Shown here one piece after another: positions 7,053 to 15,543 of a DNA stretch of 27,771 bases. The number at the start of each line of letters is the position of its first letter. Position 1 is the stretch's first letter. Both the position numbers and the translations under genes were made by a program. The notes beneath the pieces were generated by a model. It was not told the origin of the DNA, ran no database searches, and saw only the letters and a program-made list of their open reading frames with translations. The DNA is from a virus, in the IMG/VR virus record IMGVR_UViG_3300042545_001303, positions 1-27,771 of that record. One strand, written 5' to 3'.

Positions 7053-7056
7053 CATT
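7035..7056. repeat. 22-bp interrupted palindrome in the divergent control region
   Basis: AATGTTGC (7035-7042) and GCAACATT (7049-7056) are exact reverse complements around six A residues. On the plus strand the second arm is followed by CTTTTTA, so it could act as a terminator against stray plus-strand transcription. As DNA it covers the -35 and spacer of the minus-strand promoter and would suit a dimeric repressor. The sequence does not decide between these roles. Confidence 0.55.
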
Positions 7057-7063
7057 CTTTTTA

Positions 7064-7069
7064 TATAAT
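7064..7069 (+). promoter_or_regulatory. Possible plus-strand -10 box
   Basis: TATAAT occurs 48 bases before the ATG at 7118, but the 17-base-spaced -35 position (GCAAAA) is poor. It may be a weak sigma70 promoter backing up the late promoter, or chance. Confidence 0.2.
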
Positions 7070-7088
7070 GTTAGCCGTTTTTGTCTAC

Positions 7089-7096
7089 AATAAATA
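7089..7096 (+). promoter_or_regulatory. Late promoter (gp55 type) for the baseplate genes
   Basis: AATAAATA matches the NATAAATA late-promoter core known from T4 (TATAAATA) and from marine T4-like phages. It ends 21 bases before the ATG at 7118, leaving room for the AGGATA ribosome site at 7103-7108. No -35 element is needed by gp55 polymerase. The same octamer recurs before gp6. Confidence 0.7.
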
Positions 7097-7117
7097 ACAC
7101 ATAGGATAACAACACTT

Positions 7118-8647
7118 ATGGCCACCTCAGCACCTGCACCGCAAAACAATCCGCCGGATCCACAGATCATTGGCCAACCAGTTACGGTGATATTATTAGA
7201 CCGAAGAATATTTGGTCAGCGTGATCCTGCGGGTTTTCAAGCATTTAGAGATTATGAAATAGACGCTCGACGAGCACTCAGAGGCAAATATCGTGCAGAA
7301 GAAGCAGCCAGACTGGGATTGCGGCCCAACGACTTTCTTGGGACCGAGCTTGAACAAGCTATTGACCGTGTAGCAACACAACAAGCAGAAACTGCAGCTC
7401 GACGAAGATTTGCACCGCAAATTATAGCTGCTGGTGCTGGTACATCAGAAGTAGCATCAGAACCACTATTGCCACAACAACCACAACCGCCAATATCACC
7501 AACCAATACTACTCCGGTTAATCCAGCGGTCGATCCACAGGTACCTGCTGCTGCTACACCAGCTACTACACCTGCAGTGACAACGCCTGCGGCAGTTGCT
7601 GTTGATCCGCCTGATATTACCGGCGACGAAAGTGCATTTGTTCCTACCCCGCCTACCCCTGCACCTGCACCAGTGCCCACAACTCCAGCAGCACCTGCTG
7701 CACCAAGGGTTCCGGCAGTGACAGAACCATTTCCTTTACCAAATGATGTTGATCCCAATTTTATCACACAACCAGCAGTGGCCACAATTCCGTCGCCCGG
7801 GCAAGCTGATCAGGACTTGGCTAATCAGACATTTGCCAATAGAGAAAATGCCAAGCTACAGGCCACAATACAGGCACAACGCAAGCAGGCCAACGATGGC
7901 GACTGGCGTGTAAAACTGCGGCTGGCTGCTGGTGCCAACTATCTATACAAGGCCTCAGAGCCGGGTATTTTAGAACCCTTGTCGGTGTCTGATGGTGTAG
8001 TGTTTCCGTATACTCCAAAAATCAACACCACTTATTCAGCCACATATTCGCCCACAGATCTCACACACAGCAACTATCGCGGATATTTTTATCAAAGTAG
8101 TCAGGTGGGTGAAGTCAAGATCAGTGCGGTATTCACAGCACAAGATACATTTGAAGCCAACTATCTCTTGGCAGTGATACACTTTTTCCGCTCAGTGACC
8201 AAGATGTTTTACGGCCAGGATCAGCAGTATCGCGGTGCTCCACCGCCCTTGGTATTTCTGCAAGGCTTGGGCGAGTATCAATACAATCTGCATCCTTGTG
8301 TGGTATCACAATTTGATTATGTACTACCAGATGATGTGGATTATATCCGTGCCAGAAGCGTCAGTGTCAACGGTACTAATCTTCTGCAGAAACGAGATCG
8401 TCAAACTGTATCAAACGGATCTGATTCTACTTCGGCTGGCAGACTGCAAGGTGCCGGGTTGAGTGCTGGAGGAATCTTTATTCCTCCCCCGCCGCCTACC
8501 TTGGGCATCGACAAACCCACTTATGTGCCAACCAAGATGGAAATGTCCATAACACTGTTGCCCATGCAGACACGAGCACAGGTCAGTCAAGAATTCAGTC
8601 TGGCCAAGTATGCCAATGGTAATTTAGTTAAAGGAGGATTCTGGTAA
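7118..8647 (+). CDS. Probable tail-tube initiator/baseplate protein (gp48/gp54-like)
   Basis: The 509-residue protein has three parts. Residues 31-108 form a helical module (RDPAGFQAF to PQIIAAGAG) that recurs at the C-terminus of the large protein two genes on. Residues about 110-230 are a Pro/Ala/Thr linker. Residues 262-509 are a conserved structural domain: DWRVKLRLA, FPYTPKI, LTHSNYRGY, EANYLLAVIHFFRSVTKMFYG and DVDYIRARS are patterns I know from phage baseplate tube-cap/initiator-type proteins, which join the baseplate hub to the tail tube. The ending KGGFW is typical of that group. The exact T4 counterpart (48 or 54) is a guess. ATG start with AGGATA upstream and a late promoter before it. 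It is the first gene of the plus-strand block and overlaps the next by one base (TAATG). Confidence 0.7.
   Translation: MATSAPAPQNNPPDPQIIGQPVTVILLDRRIFGQRDPAGFQAFRDYEIDARRALRGKYRAEEAARLGLRPNDFLGTELEQAIDRVATQQAETAARRRFAPQIIAAGAGTSEVASEPLLPQQPQPPISPTNTTPVNPAVDPQVPAAATPATTPAVTTPAAVAVDPPDITGDESAFVPTPPTPAPAPVPTTPAAPAAPRVPAVTEPFPLPNDVDPNFITQPAVATIPSPGQADQDLANQTFANRENAKLQATIQAQRKQANDGDWRVKLRLAAGANYLYKASEPGILEPLSVSDGVVFPYTPKINTTYSATYSPTDLTHSNYRGYFYQSSQVGEVKISAVFTAQDTFEANYLLAVIHFFRSVTKMFYGQDQQYRGAPPPLVFLQGLGEYQYNLHPCVVSQFDYVLPDDVDYIRARSVSVNGTNLLQKRDRQTVSNGSDSTSAGRLQGAGLSAGGIFIPPPPPTLGIDKPTYVPTKMEMSITLLPMQTRAQVSQEFSLAKYANGNLVKGGFW
7208..7441 (+). repeat. Duplicated protein module, copy 1 (N-terminal)
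   Basis: Residues 31-108 of the gene at 7118. Shared elements with copy 2 are F-x-x-RDPA-x-F-x-x-F-x-x-Y at the start, an E-rich helix with RLG in the middle, and F-x-PQI-x-AAGAG at the end. The similarity is at protein level; the DNA has diverged. Confidence 0.6.
8631..8637 (+). promoter_or_regulatory. Strong ribosome site inside the preceding gene's conserved C-terminus
   Basis: AAGGAGG stands nine bases before the ATG at 8647. The same bases encode the Lys-Gly-Gly of the KGGFW ending of the upstream protein, so one sequence serves both functions. Confidence 0.75.
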
Positions 8648-8946
8648 TGGCTGAATACGGCACCACCAGTCCGTATCAATTAACGGGCTATACACAATTT
8701 TATTTAGACACCATGGTGGATCGTCCCATCCCCAGACTGGCCGACGATCAATATTTTGCTATTACTCAAACATATCAATACAGACCAGATCTCTTGGCCT
8801 TTGACTTGTATGGGCAGCCGGGCCTATGGTGGGTGTTCTATCAACGCAATCCCAATACCTTGACAGCACCACCCTGGGACTTTGAAGCCGGTGTTGAGAT
8901 TTACGTTCCCAAAGTGTCTACATTACAATCAGTGTTGGGGTTCTAA
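8647..8946 (+). CDS. 53: Baseplate wedge protein, gp53-like
   Basis: The 99-residue protein carries the pattern of the gp53 wedge family: Y-x-x-FYLDTMVDRPIP at 17-29, then I-T-Q-x-Y-Q-Y-RPDLLA, LYG near 55-57, LWWVFYQRN at 61-69 and a closing aromatic-rich DFEAG followed by IYVPK, a LysM-like fold. In T4, gp53 (196 residues) locks neighbouring wedges together around the hub at the end of baseplate assembly. This form is about half that length and corresponds to the core domain only. The start is fixed by TAATG overlap with the previous stop and a strong AAGGAGG. The next gene starts three bases after its stop. Confidence 0.82.
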   Translation: MAEYGTTSPYQLTGYTQFYLDTMVDRPIPRLADDQYFAITQTYQYRPDLLAFDLYGQPGLWWVFYQRNPNTLTAPPWDFEAGVEIYVPKVSTLQSVLGF

Positions 8947-8949
8947 TAA

Positions 8950-11900
8950 ATGGCCGTTACAATCAATGGCGTGGTCATTACCAATCCAACGGACATAGCA
9001 GATTATACAAAGGCTGCGTTTGCCGAAGCCGAGGCTCGAGGATTCTTGTTTGATGCAAAACTCAAGCGTGATCCTGGTGAAATAGCTGCTGCCCAAGCTC
9101 TGTTAAATCAACGCAGAGCTGCTACTCAATCTGCTGCAACCATTGCAGTGAATAACGCCAGAGCTGAATCTGCACCTCCTACCAGTTCAGGACAAACCAC
9201 AGCAGAGGCACAACGTGCTCGTGATGATGGTGCCAATCGGCAGGCACCTCAGGGTGCACCACTGACCGCCGGTGCCAATGGACGAGTGCAACCTGCTGCT
9301 GCCACAACAACTCCCACAAATGCCAGACCTGCAACAACAACTCCCACTGCCGGAACCAATGCACCTACTCGTCCCAGTTCAGCCACGCAGGCAGTACCAG
9401 CACCCACTGCTACACCAAACGCAGGTCAGATACCCGGAAACTATCCGGGTACCATAGCAAATTTACCACCACCTGGACCTCAAGCAACCAGTACACGCAC
9501 CCCGGGTGTGGCTGCTGGCATCGATGATACCAGCAACAATGCAGTACTACAACGATTACAGACCATATTCAGCGGTGCTGCTGCCAAAATACCTACTCAG
9601 CCCAATGCACTCAGTAGATATTCATCCTACACCTACAACATAGGTCTTTACATATTAAAACCTGAACAGTACAACACCTACATTACCAGTAAACGTATAA
9701 CAATACCAAATGGTCAACTGTTGATGGCATCAGGAGGTGCACCGCTTTCGGCCAATTCACAGCCACCAACTAACAATAACATGCAGACTGGATCTGCTGC
9801 CAATCGACCTGGAGTTGATCTTGCTGCCGGTAGATCACAGTATTTTCCCTTGGACTTTTATATAGATGATGTAAAATTATCCGGCATTATCAACGGCAAA
9901 GGTTCCAGATCTGCACACAACATTTACAACATAAATTTTAAAATTACAGAACCCAATGGCATCAGCCTTTTGGACAATCTCTACAAGGCCACTGAAGAAA
10001 TCATGGGAGAAGCTCCCAACTATGCTGCACAGATATTTCTTATGGTTATAAATTTCTGGGGCTATGACGAAAACGGAACATTGACTCCGGCTATGGGTAT
10101 AGATCCCGACGATCCTGCTAAAACCACAATACCTATTGTAAAATACATACCATTTGTTTTTCAAAATATCAAGTTTCGCGTTTCTAACAAGTTGACAGAA
10201 TACACCTGTGAGGCCATTGCTGTACAAAATTCCAAAGCCACTGGTCAAGCCTTGGGCACTATACCTTACAACGTTGAGCTCACAGCTGAAACCATGACTG
10301 ACATATTCAATGGTGCATCGGCTATCACAACAACTTTTAATCCAGCCGCCGGGCGTCAACCCACTGCTGTACCTAATGCTGGTGCAGCAGCACCTGCAGG
10401 TGCACCACCCAAGGCTGGTGCAGCACCCAAAGAAACAATTACATCTGGCATTATTCAGGCCATGAATGACTTCGAGGAACTGCAGATTGAAAAAGGCATA
10501 TTTGAACATGCCAACCAATACGAAGTAATTTTCACTGACAGCATCTTGGCAGATGCCAAACTGGTTCCACCTGGTCCCACTGATAAAACTTCCACACCAA
10601 TGGGGCCTACCAATGCCACACCTGGCCAACAGTTAAATCCGGCTGCAGGGTCAGTTAACAACTCGGCCAAAAATAATAGTGCAACTGCAGGTACTACCTT
10701 GATCCAATTCATGGACAAGACACTGAGTGCCAGCTCCTATATAATTGATCAACAGAACGCCATCATTGATGTCAATGGTGATCGTATACCACAAAAAACC
10801 ACAGCCAGTATTATGGGTTGGTATCGTATCGGGCTGCAGGCTGTGCCCATTGCTTATGATCCAAAACGTAGAGACTATGCTTACAAGATAACATATCAGG
10901 TCAGTCCGTATCTGGTGAATGATATCAAAAATCCTTATTTTCCGCAAGGCAGATTCCGGGGAGTGCAAAAGAGCTACAAGTACTGGTTCACAGGCGAAAA
11001 CACCGAAGTGTTAGATTACAATGCAGACTTCAATTTTATCTATTACACAGTGGTCAACAGCAAGCAAGAAGCATCAGAAACTTCTGATTACAGATACGCT
11101 GAGTATGTGAGACGAAGATTTCAAACCAAGAGCAATGAAAGCATACAGTCTGGCACTTCTGAAGATGTAACTGAACCTGCTGCACAAGCCAAAGATAACT
11201 TGTACAGTCCTGGAGACCTCAATCGAGCACACCTGACTATATTGGGTGACCCTGCGTGGATACAACAAGGAGAACTGGGCACAGGAGTATTGGGTCCAGG
11301 ATTCAACTACAATCCTTATCTGCCAGATGGAACCATCAACGTTGAAGCCGAAGAAGTCTTGTTTGAAATTGCCTGGAACAAGCCAGTAGATTACAATCTT
11401 GCAACAGGACTAATGGAACCTGGGCAACGCATATACGGTGCCAATGACTTGGTCAATAATTCTGCCAGCAAACAAACTACTCAAAGTTATATCTACAAAG
11501 CTGTCACTGTCAATAGTATGTTTAGCAAAGGCAAATTTACTCAAGAATTGGAAGGAGTTCGTGTGTTGTTCCCAACAAATTCTCAAGGTATTGTGAAGAA
11601 AAATGACAAAGGTGCAGAGGTACCTACTTCTCCTGGACAGGCAGATTCAGACTTGGCCGAACAGCAGTTGCGAGCTCAAAATTCTGCCACGGCTGCAACT
11701 TCTCGCACAGCAGTAGCTGCCAACTATCCGGGTGCCATAGCCAATCCCAATGTGATAGCTACTCCGCCAACACCGACAGCGAGACCAAGTCCTGCTGCCA
11801 TCACAAATAGATCAGCAGCACCGCCAACCAATCCTGGCCGTATAGCACCTGCTCCGGCTGCAAGACCGCCCACCAGCGGTGGAACTCCGGTGGGTCCTGC

Positions 11901-12312
11901 CAATCCTGTCACACCTACTGATACCGCAACAGGTGGCACTCAAGTTACTGAAAACACACAGCTAACATTCAGTGCAGCAACCTTCCGTGAACGAGATCCT
12001 GCCAGTTTTGCAAAGTTTGAAGAGTATAGACAGCAACAATTTAATTTGATTTTTCAGTCTGAAAAATCTCGATTGGGAGTTCTGGCGGTAAAAAATAATC
12101 CTTACTTAAATGATGATCCGGCAACTCTTTTAAGACTTGTTACTGGATCAGCTCAAATAACAGCAACTCTTGAAGCAGATAAGGCAGCTATTACACTATT
12201 TGATCCGCAAATTAAAGCAGCAGGTGCCGGCGGCATCACAACCTCAACTACGCCTGCTGACACAACTCCTGTAAATACAGCAGCAGGACAAACCATGAAT
12301 AGGCAACCATAA
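8950..12312 (+). CDS. Large baseplate structural protein, possibly hub-like
   Basis: The 1120-residue protein alternates folded domains and linkers. Residues 1-70 are helical; 71-215 are a Pro/Ala/Thr linker; 222-460 are a domain with YFPLDFYIDDVKL (298-310), ITEPNGISLLDNL, FLMVINFWGYDENG (363-376) and IPFVFQNIKFRV. About 464-495 is a second linker, followed by a domain with VSPYLVNDI and YWFTGENTEVLDYNADFNF (678-696). About 885-1005 is a third linker, and 1011-1094 is a module shared with the protein encoded at 7118. I recognise the domains as common in large marine myovirus structural proteins but cannot name the family. It directly precedes the gp5-like spike gene, the usual place of a gp27-like hub protein, so a hub role is a position-based guess. 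It overlaps the next gene by one base. Confidence 0.75.
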   Translation: MAVTINGVVITNPTDIADYTKAAFAEAEARGFLFDAKLKRDPGEIAAAQALLNQRRAATQSAATIAVNNARAESAPPTSSGQTTAEAQRARDDGANRQAPQGAPLTAGANGRVQPAAATTTPTNARPATTTPTAGTNAPTRPSSATQAVPAPTATPNAGQIPGNYPGTIANLPPPGPQATSTRTPGVAAGIDDTSNNAVLQRLQTIFSGAAAKIPTQPNALSRYSSYTYNIGLYILKPEQYNTYITSKRITIPNGQLLMASGGAPLSANSQPPTNNNMQTGSAANRPGVDLAAGRSQYFPLDFYIDDVKLSGIINGKGSRSAHNIYNINFKITEPNGISLLDNLYKATEEIMGEAPNYAAQIFLMVINFWGYDENGTLTPAMGIDPDDPAKTTIPIVKYIPFVFQNIKFRVSNKLTEYTCEAIAVQNSKATGQALGTIPYNVELTAETMTDIFNGASAITTTFNPAAGRQPTAVPNAGAAAPAGAPPKAGAAPKETITSGIIQAMNDFEELQIEKGIFEHANQYEVIFTDSILADAKLVPPGPTDKTSTPMGPTNATPGQQLNPAAGSVNNSAKNNSATAGTTLIQFMDKTLSASSYIIDQQNAIIDVNGDRIPQKTTASIMGWYRIGLQAVPIAYDPKRRDYAYKITYQVSPYLVNDIKNPYFPQGRFRGVQKSYKYWFTGENTEVLDYNADFNFIYYTVVNSKQEASETSDYRYAEYVRRRFQTKSNESIQSGTSEDVTEPAAQAKDNLYSPGDLNRAHLTILGDPAWIQQGELGTGVLGPGFNYNPYLPDGTINVEAEEVLFEIAWNKPVDYNLATGLMEPGQRIYGANDLVNNSASKQTTQSYIYKAVTVNSMFSKGKFTQELEGVRVLFPTNSQGIVKKNDKGAEVPTSPGQADSDLAEQQLRAQNSATAATSRTAVAANYPGAIANPNVIATPPTPTARPSPAAITNRSAAPPTNPGRIAPAPAARPPTSGGTPVGPANPVTPTDTATGGTQVTENTQLTFSAATFRERDPASFAKFEEYRQQQFNLIFQSEKSRLGVLAVKNNPYLNDDPATLLRLVTGSAQITATLEADKAAITLFDPQIKAAGAGGITTSTTPADTTPVNTAAGQTMNRQP
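11980..12236 (+). repeat. Duplicated protein module, copy 2 (C-terminal)
   Basis: About residues 1011-1094 of the gene at 8950. It matches copy 1 at 7208-7441 in the RDPASF start, SRLG centre and FDPQIKAAGAG end. Spacing between these elements is conserved to within several residues. It precedes a short Thr/Pro-rich tail. Confidence 0.6.
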
Positions 12313-15131
12313 TGGCAGAAGACATACAACGGAGTCGCGGACGGGGACAAGGCTACAAGTTCGATCGTGGCGGCACCAACACGGAATTTGGACCATTCAT
12401 CGGCCGAGTCAAAAACAACGTTGATTCCACAAGATTGGGCCGCCTACAAGTTTATATTGAACAGTACGGCGGTAGCGATCCCGAAGATGAAAGCTTATGG
12501 CGTACAGTGAGTTATGTGCCGCCTTTTTACGGCACAGTGTCGCAGTCAGGCACAGACGACGGCACCGGTACCTACATTGGAAACCCGCAAAGCTACGGCA
12601 TGTGGTTTACACCGCCAGATATCAACACACAGGTAATCTGTTTCTTTGTGGAAGGCGATCCAGACCAAGGCTATTACATTGGCTGTGTGCCCGAGCCAGG
12701 CATCAGTCACATGATTCCAGCTGTTGGTGCCAGCAAGAAATTTGATTTACAAAATTCAGAACAAAAGAACTACTTCAGTAAGGCCACGCAATTGCCTGTT
12801 ACTGAAATCAACGACGAAAACGAAGAAATAAGTGAAGCACCCAGATACTACGATCAAGCAAAACCAGTACACAGTGTAGTAGCCGGAATTATGCTGCAGC
12901 AGGGGCTCATTAACGACACCCAGCGTGGTCCTATAACCAGCAACAGTCAACGCGAAAGCCCCAGCAGAGTGTACGGAATCAGCACCCCAGGTCGTCCTGT
13001 GTATCAAGGTGGTGCCAGCGAAAAAGACATCAAACAAAAAATACAGGAAGGTGCCAAGTCAGAAGACTTCAAAGTCACTGGCCGACGTGGCGGCCACAGC
13101 ATAGTAATGGATGACGGTGATCTTGAAGGCAAAGACAATCTTGTGCGTATTCGCACCAGCAAAGGTCATCAGATTACCATGAGTGATGACGGAGAATTTT
13201 TCTTCATTATACATGCCAATGGACAGACCTGGGTTGAACTTGGCAGCGAAGGCACCATTGACATGTTCAGCACCAACAGTGTCAATGTGCGTTCGCAGGG
13301 CGAAATCAACTTGCATGCAGACAAAAACATCAACATGTTTGCCGGCGAAAGCATCAACATCAAAAGTAAAAATGTACGTATTACCAGCAGTGAAAAAATA
13401 GACCTGGCAGCCACAACCAAACTCACAATGGGCAGTAAAGGAGACTTGGGCATTGTGAGCGACGGTGCACTTACTCTTAAGAGCACCAGTGTAGGCGGAT
13501 GGGACGGCGGCCAAGCCTTGTCGTTCCGAGCTGGAAAGATAGATCTCAATGGCGGCACTGGCCCAGGTGCAGTGGCATCACCTGCAGAAATAGCTGATGT
13601 GGAATTGGCTGACACCAAATTTGTAGAAGGAACAGGATGGGAAGTGCAAGAAAAAACACTGACTACTATTGTTTCCAGAGCACCCACACATGAACCTTAC
13701 CCGTACCACAACAAAGGGGTTGATGTCAAAGTTTCCTTGTCGGAAGGCAGCGGCTCAGGTACAACAACTACTGCCGCCACTACCGGAACCACAGCAGCAG
13801 CTGGAACCACACCCACAACTGCCACAAACACCGTTGCAAACTCACCACCATCCGCAGTTCCGGCAGCACCACCTTCGGCCGCAGCAGTGGCAAAGTTAAA
13901 TAACTTGCCAGTCACACAGCCAGTTAACGTAGCTCAAATATTAAAGCAATCGCCAGCGACCAGTGCCATTGGAGCATTAAAGATTCCTCAGGTCACCAGC
14001 CTGATGTCATCGGCTGCTGCTGCAGTGGGTCAGCCATTTAATGCAATCAGTTCTTCATTGGGAATTGGAAAATTTGGTCTTGATCCACGCCAGTTGGAAT
14101 CACAAGGCTATCTAAAACCTGGAACACTATCGAGATTTGGATTAGGAGTTCCTGGAGTGAACTTGGGGAATTTTACACAGATTTTAGCAAGTCCCACAAT
14201 CTGGACCGGCAAGAACAACATACCCAATCTAAATACCCTGTTGACCAATCCCAATGTACAAAATTTGATACAACAGGATCTCATGTCGTCTGGGCTGCAA
14301 GCTCTGCAAAAGAAAGGTATTTTAGGCAAAGGTGAAACAGCACAACAACTGGGTGCCATGTTGCAGACTGCTGTTAGATTTGGTCCAGAAGCAGCCGCAC
14401 AATGGGCAATAGGCCAGGCCAGTGGTAAAGTGATAGGGAAAATTAATCAATTGGCAAAAAATGCACAACAAGCAATCGACAAAGCCACTGGTGGTATTTT
14501 TGGCGGTGGCGGCATATTCAGTATTGTGAACTTACAAGTAGCACTGGCCGGGGTAGTTAATACTGTGAACCGTGCACCTGTTGACTCTGCATTAAAAGGT
14601 GTTATTGGTGACCCTAAAGTACCCACACCTGACTACGGCAACCCCATTAGTATTGACATCAGAGCTGAACAACAAGAAGTAAGAACTGAAGCGTTCAACA
14701 AGGCCATTGCTGAGGGCAAATCTGAAAGGGAAGCAGCACGTATTGGCGCAGCAGTTGGCAACGAATATGGCACCAGAAGACTTGCGGAGTTAGGATCTAA
14801 CGCAGGATTAACTTCTCCTACTACTGGCGTTGCCGGTACCACAGGAACCACTACACCAACAACTGGTAATGCACCTGTGCCTGCTGCTCGTGGCTTGGGA
14901 GAATTCCAACGAGACTTTGGTACACAGACTGCACAAGCAGCCGGGCAAGCAACATATCTGGGGGGCAATAACATTTCGGTAGCAAATCCGCCAGCTAATC
15001 CTCCGGTGAATTATAATGATCCGCAATTTCAGTCGACTGCTCAGATTGATGCCGAAATTGCAGCAGAAGCAAAACTTGCTGCCAAGAGAGAAGCATTTTT
15101 TGCTTCTAATCCCAACGCCAAATCAGGATAA
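12312..15131 (+). CDS. 5: Baseplate hub spike protein, gp5/VgrG-like without visible lysozyme
   Basis: The 939-residue protein forms the membrane-piercing spike at the centre of the baseplate. Residues 25-130 are an OB-fold domain (GPFIGRVKNN, RLGRLQVYI, SYVPPFYG, GMWFTPPDINTQVICFF, GYYIG). Residues about 258-412 include RGGHSIVMDDGD, RTSKGHQITMSDDG and then short repeating strands such as GEINLHADKNINMFAGESIN, the triple beta-helix needle of the gp5 family. VSRAPTHEPYPYHNKGV (455-471) closes it. Residues about 480-535 are Thr/Ala linker. The rest includes a helical domain with LESQGYLKPGTL and ASPTIWTGKNNI that I have seen in other phage hub proteins but cannot name, and a glycine patch near 730. 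T4 gp5 carries a lysozyme between OB fold and needle; none is visible here. It starts at TAATG. Confidence 0.9.
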   Translation: MAEDIQRSRGRGQGYKFDRGGTNTEFGPFIGRVKNNVDSTRLGRLQVYIEQYGGSDPEDESLWRTVSYVPPFYGTVSQSGTDDGTGTYIGNPQSYGMWFTPPDINTQVICFFVEGDPDQGYYIGCVPEPGISHMIPAVGASKKFDLQNSEQKNYFSKATQLPVTEINDENEEISEAPRYYDQAKPVHSVVAGIMLQQGLINDTQRGPITSNSQRESPSRVYGISTPGRPVYQGGASEKDIKQKIQEGAKSEDFKVTGRRGGHSIVMDDGDLEGKDNLVRIRTSKGHQITMSDDGEFFFIIHANGQTWVELGSEGTIDMFSTNSVNVRSQGEINLHADKNINMFAGESINIKSKNVRITSSEKIDLAATTKLTMGSKGDLGIVSDGALTLKSTSVGGWDGGQALSFRAGKIDLNGGTGPGAVASPAEIADVELADTKFVEGTGWEVQEKTLTTIVSRAPTHEPYPYHNKGVDVKVSLSEGSGSGTTTTAATTGTTAAAGTTPTTATNTVANSPPSAVPAAPPSAAAVAKLNNLPVTQPVNVAQILKQSPATSAIGALKIPQVTSLMSSAAAAVGQPFNAISSSLGIGKFGLDPRQLESQGYLKPGTLSRFGLGVPGVNLGNFTQILASPTIWTGKNNIPNLNTLLTNPNVQNLIQQDLMSSGLQALQKKGILGKGETAQQLGAMLQTAVRFGPEAAAQWAIGQASGKVIGKINQLAKNAQQAIDKATGGIFGGGGIFSIVNLQVALAGVVNTVNRAPVDSALKGVIGDPKVPTPDYGNPISIDIRAEQQEVRTEAFNKAIAEGKSEREAARIGAAVGNEYGTRRLAELGSNAGLTSPTTGVAGTTGTTTPTTGNAPVPAARGLGEFQRDFGTQTAQAAGQATYLGGNNISVANPPANPPVNYNDPQFQSTAQIDAEIAAEAKLAAKREAFFASNPNAKSG

Positions 15132-15139
15132 GTATAGAC

Positions 15140-15514
15140 ATGGCCACATTTATCGGATTTAACACTGTTGATCAGTTCAAAAAATTTACACTCACAGACT
15201 TTGAACTTATCAAACGTGACTTAATTAATGCACTCAATATACGGCAAGGCGAATTGCCGGGTCGTCCTGGTTACGGAACCATAATATGGAGTTATGTTTT
15301 TGAGAATCAGTCTTCTACTATGCAAGAAAATATCAAAGCTGAAATACAGCGTGTAGTAGGCGGTGATCCCAGATTATCAGTCAGCAACATAGAAGTATTC
15401 CCCCAAGACAACGGTCTGCGTATAGAATTAACAGTGCAAACTGTAGGCAGCTATACCGCAGAAAGATTGGCTTTATTTTTCAATGAAGAATCTCGTCGAG
15501 CAAGCTTTATCTAA
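15140..15514 (+). CDS. 25: Baseplate wedge protein gp25
   Basis: The 124-residue protein matches the gp25/gpW family in length (T4 gp25 has 132) and pattern: an N-terminal strand, a helix with LIKRDLINAL at 23-32, the family's GELPGRPGYGT turn at 37-47, a helical stretch, and a final strand region INIE-like with LRIELTVQTV near 92-101. gp25 is a universally conserved wedge piece that binds gp6 and gp53 and helps start sheath assembly; despite its early name it is structural. ATG lies 8 bases after the spike gene's stop, with AGGATAA a little far upstream as possible ribosome site. A weak hairpin (15513-15518 with 15523-15528) overlaps its stop. Confidence 0.92.
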   Translation: MATFIGFNTVDQFKKFTLTDFELIKRDLINALNIRQGELPGRPGYGTIIWSYVFENQSSTMQENIKAEIQRVVGGDPRLSVSNIEVFPQDNGLRIELTVQTVGSYTAERLALFFNEESRRASFI

Positions 15515-15535
15515 AACTACGTGGTTTTTAACTGT

Positions 15536-15543
15536 AATAAATA
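15536..15543 (+). promoter_or_regulatory. Late promoter (gp55 type) before gp6
   Basis: AATAAATA is identical to the site at 7089-7096 and ends 18 bases before the gp6 ATG. It lies in the largest gap of the plus-strand block (47 bases). It would give the gp6 and giant-protein genes their own late transcript. Confidence 0.7.

Noticed and set aside
7252-7785. A 177-codon minus-strand frame, rich in Gly, Ala and Val
   Set aside because: It is the reverse reading of the Pro/Ala/Thr linker codons of the plus-strand baseplate gene and has no independent start signal.
9877-10629. A 250-codon minus-strand frame
   Set aside because: It lies wholly inside the 1120-residue plus-strand gene, whose protein pattern is continuous and typical. 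The reverse product is cysteine-rich without a family pattern.
7118-12312. Pro/Ala/Thr stretches as secreted or surface mucin-like protein signs
   Set aside because: No signal peptides precede them and the flanking domains are phage baseplate types, so they are better read as linkers.
13059-13687. Overlapping minus-strand frames of 151 and 172 codons
   Set aside because: They are antisense to the beta-helix region of the spike gene; repetitive codons there keep reverse frames open.
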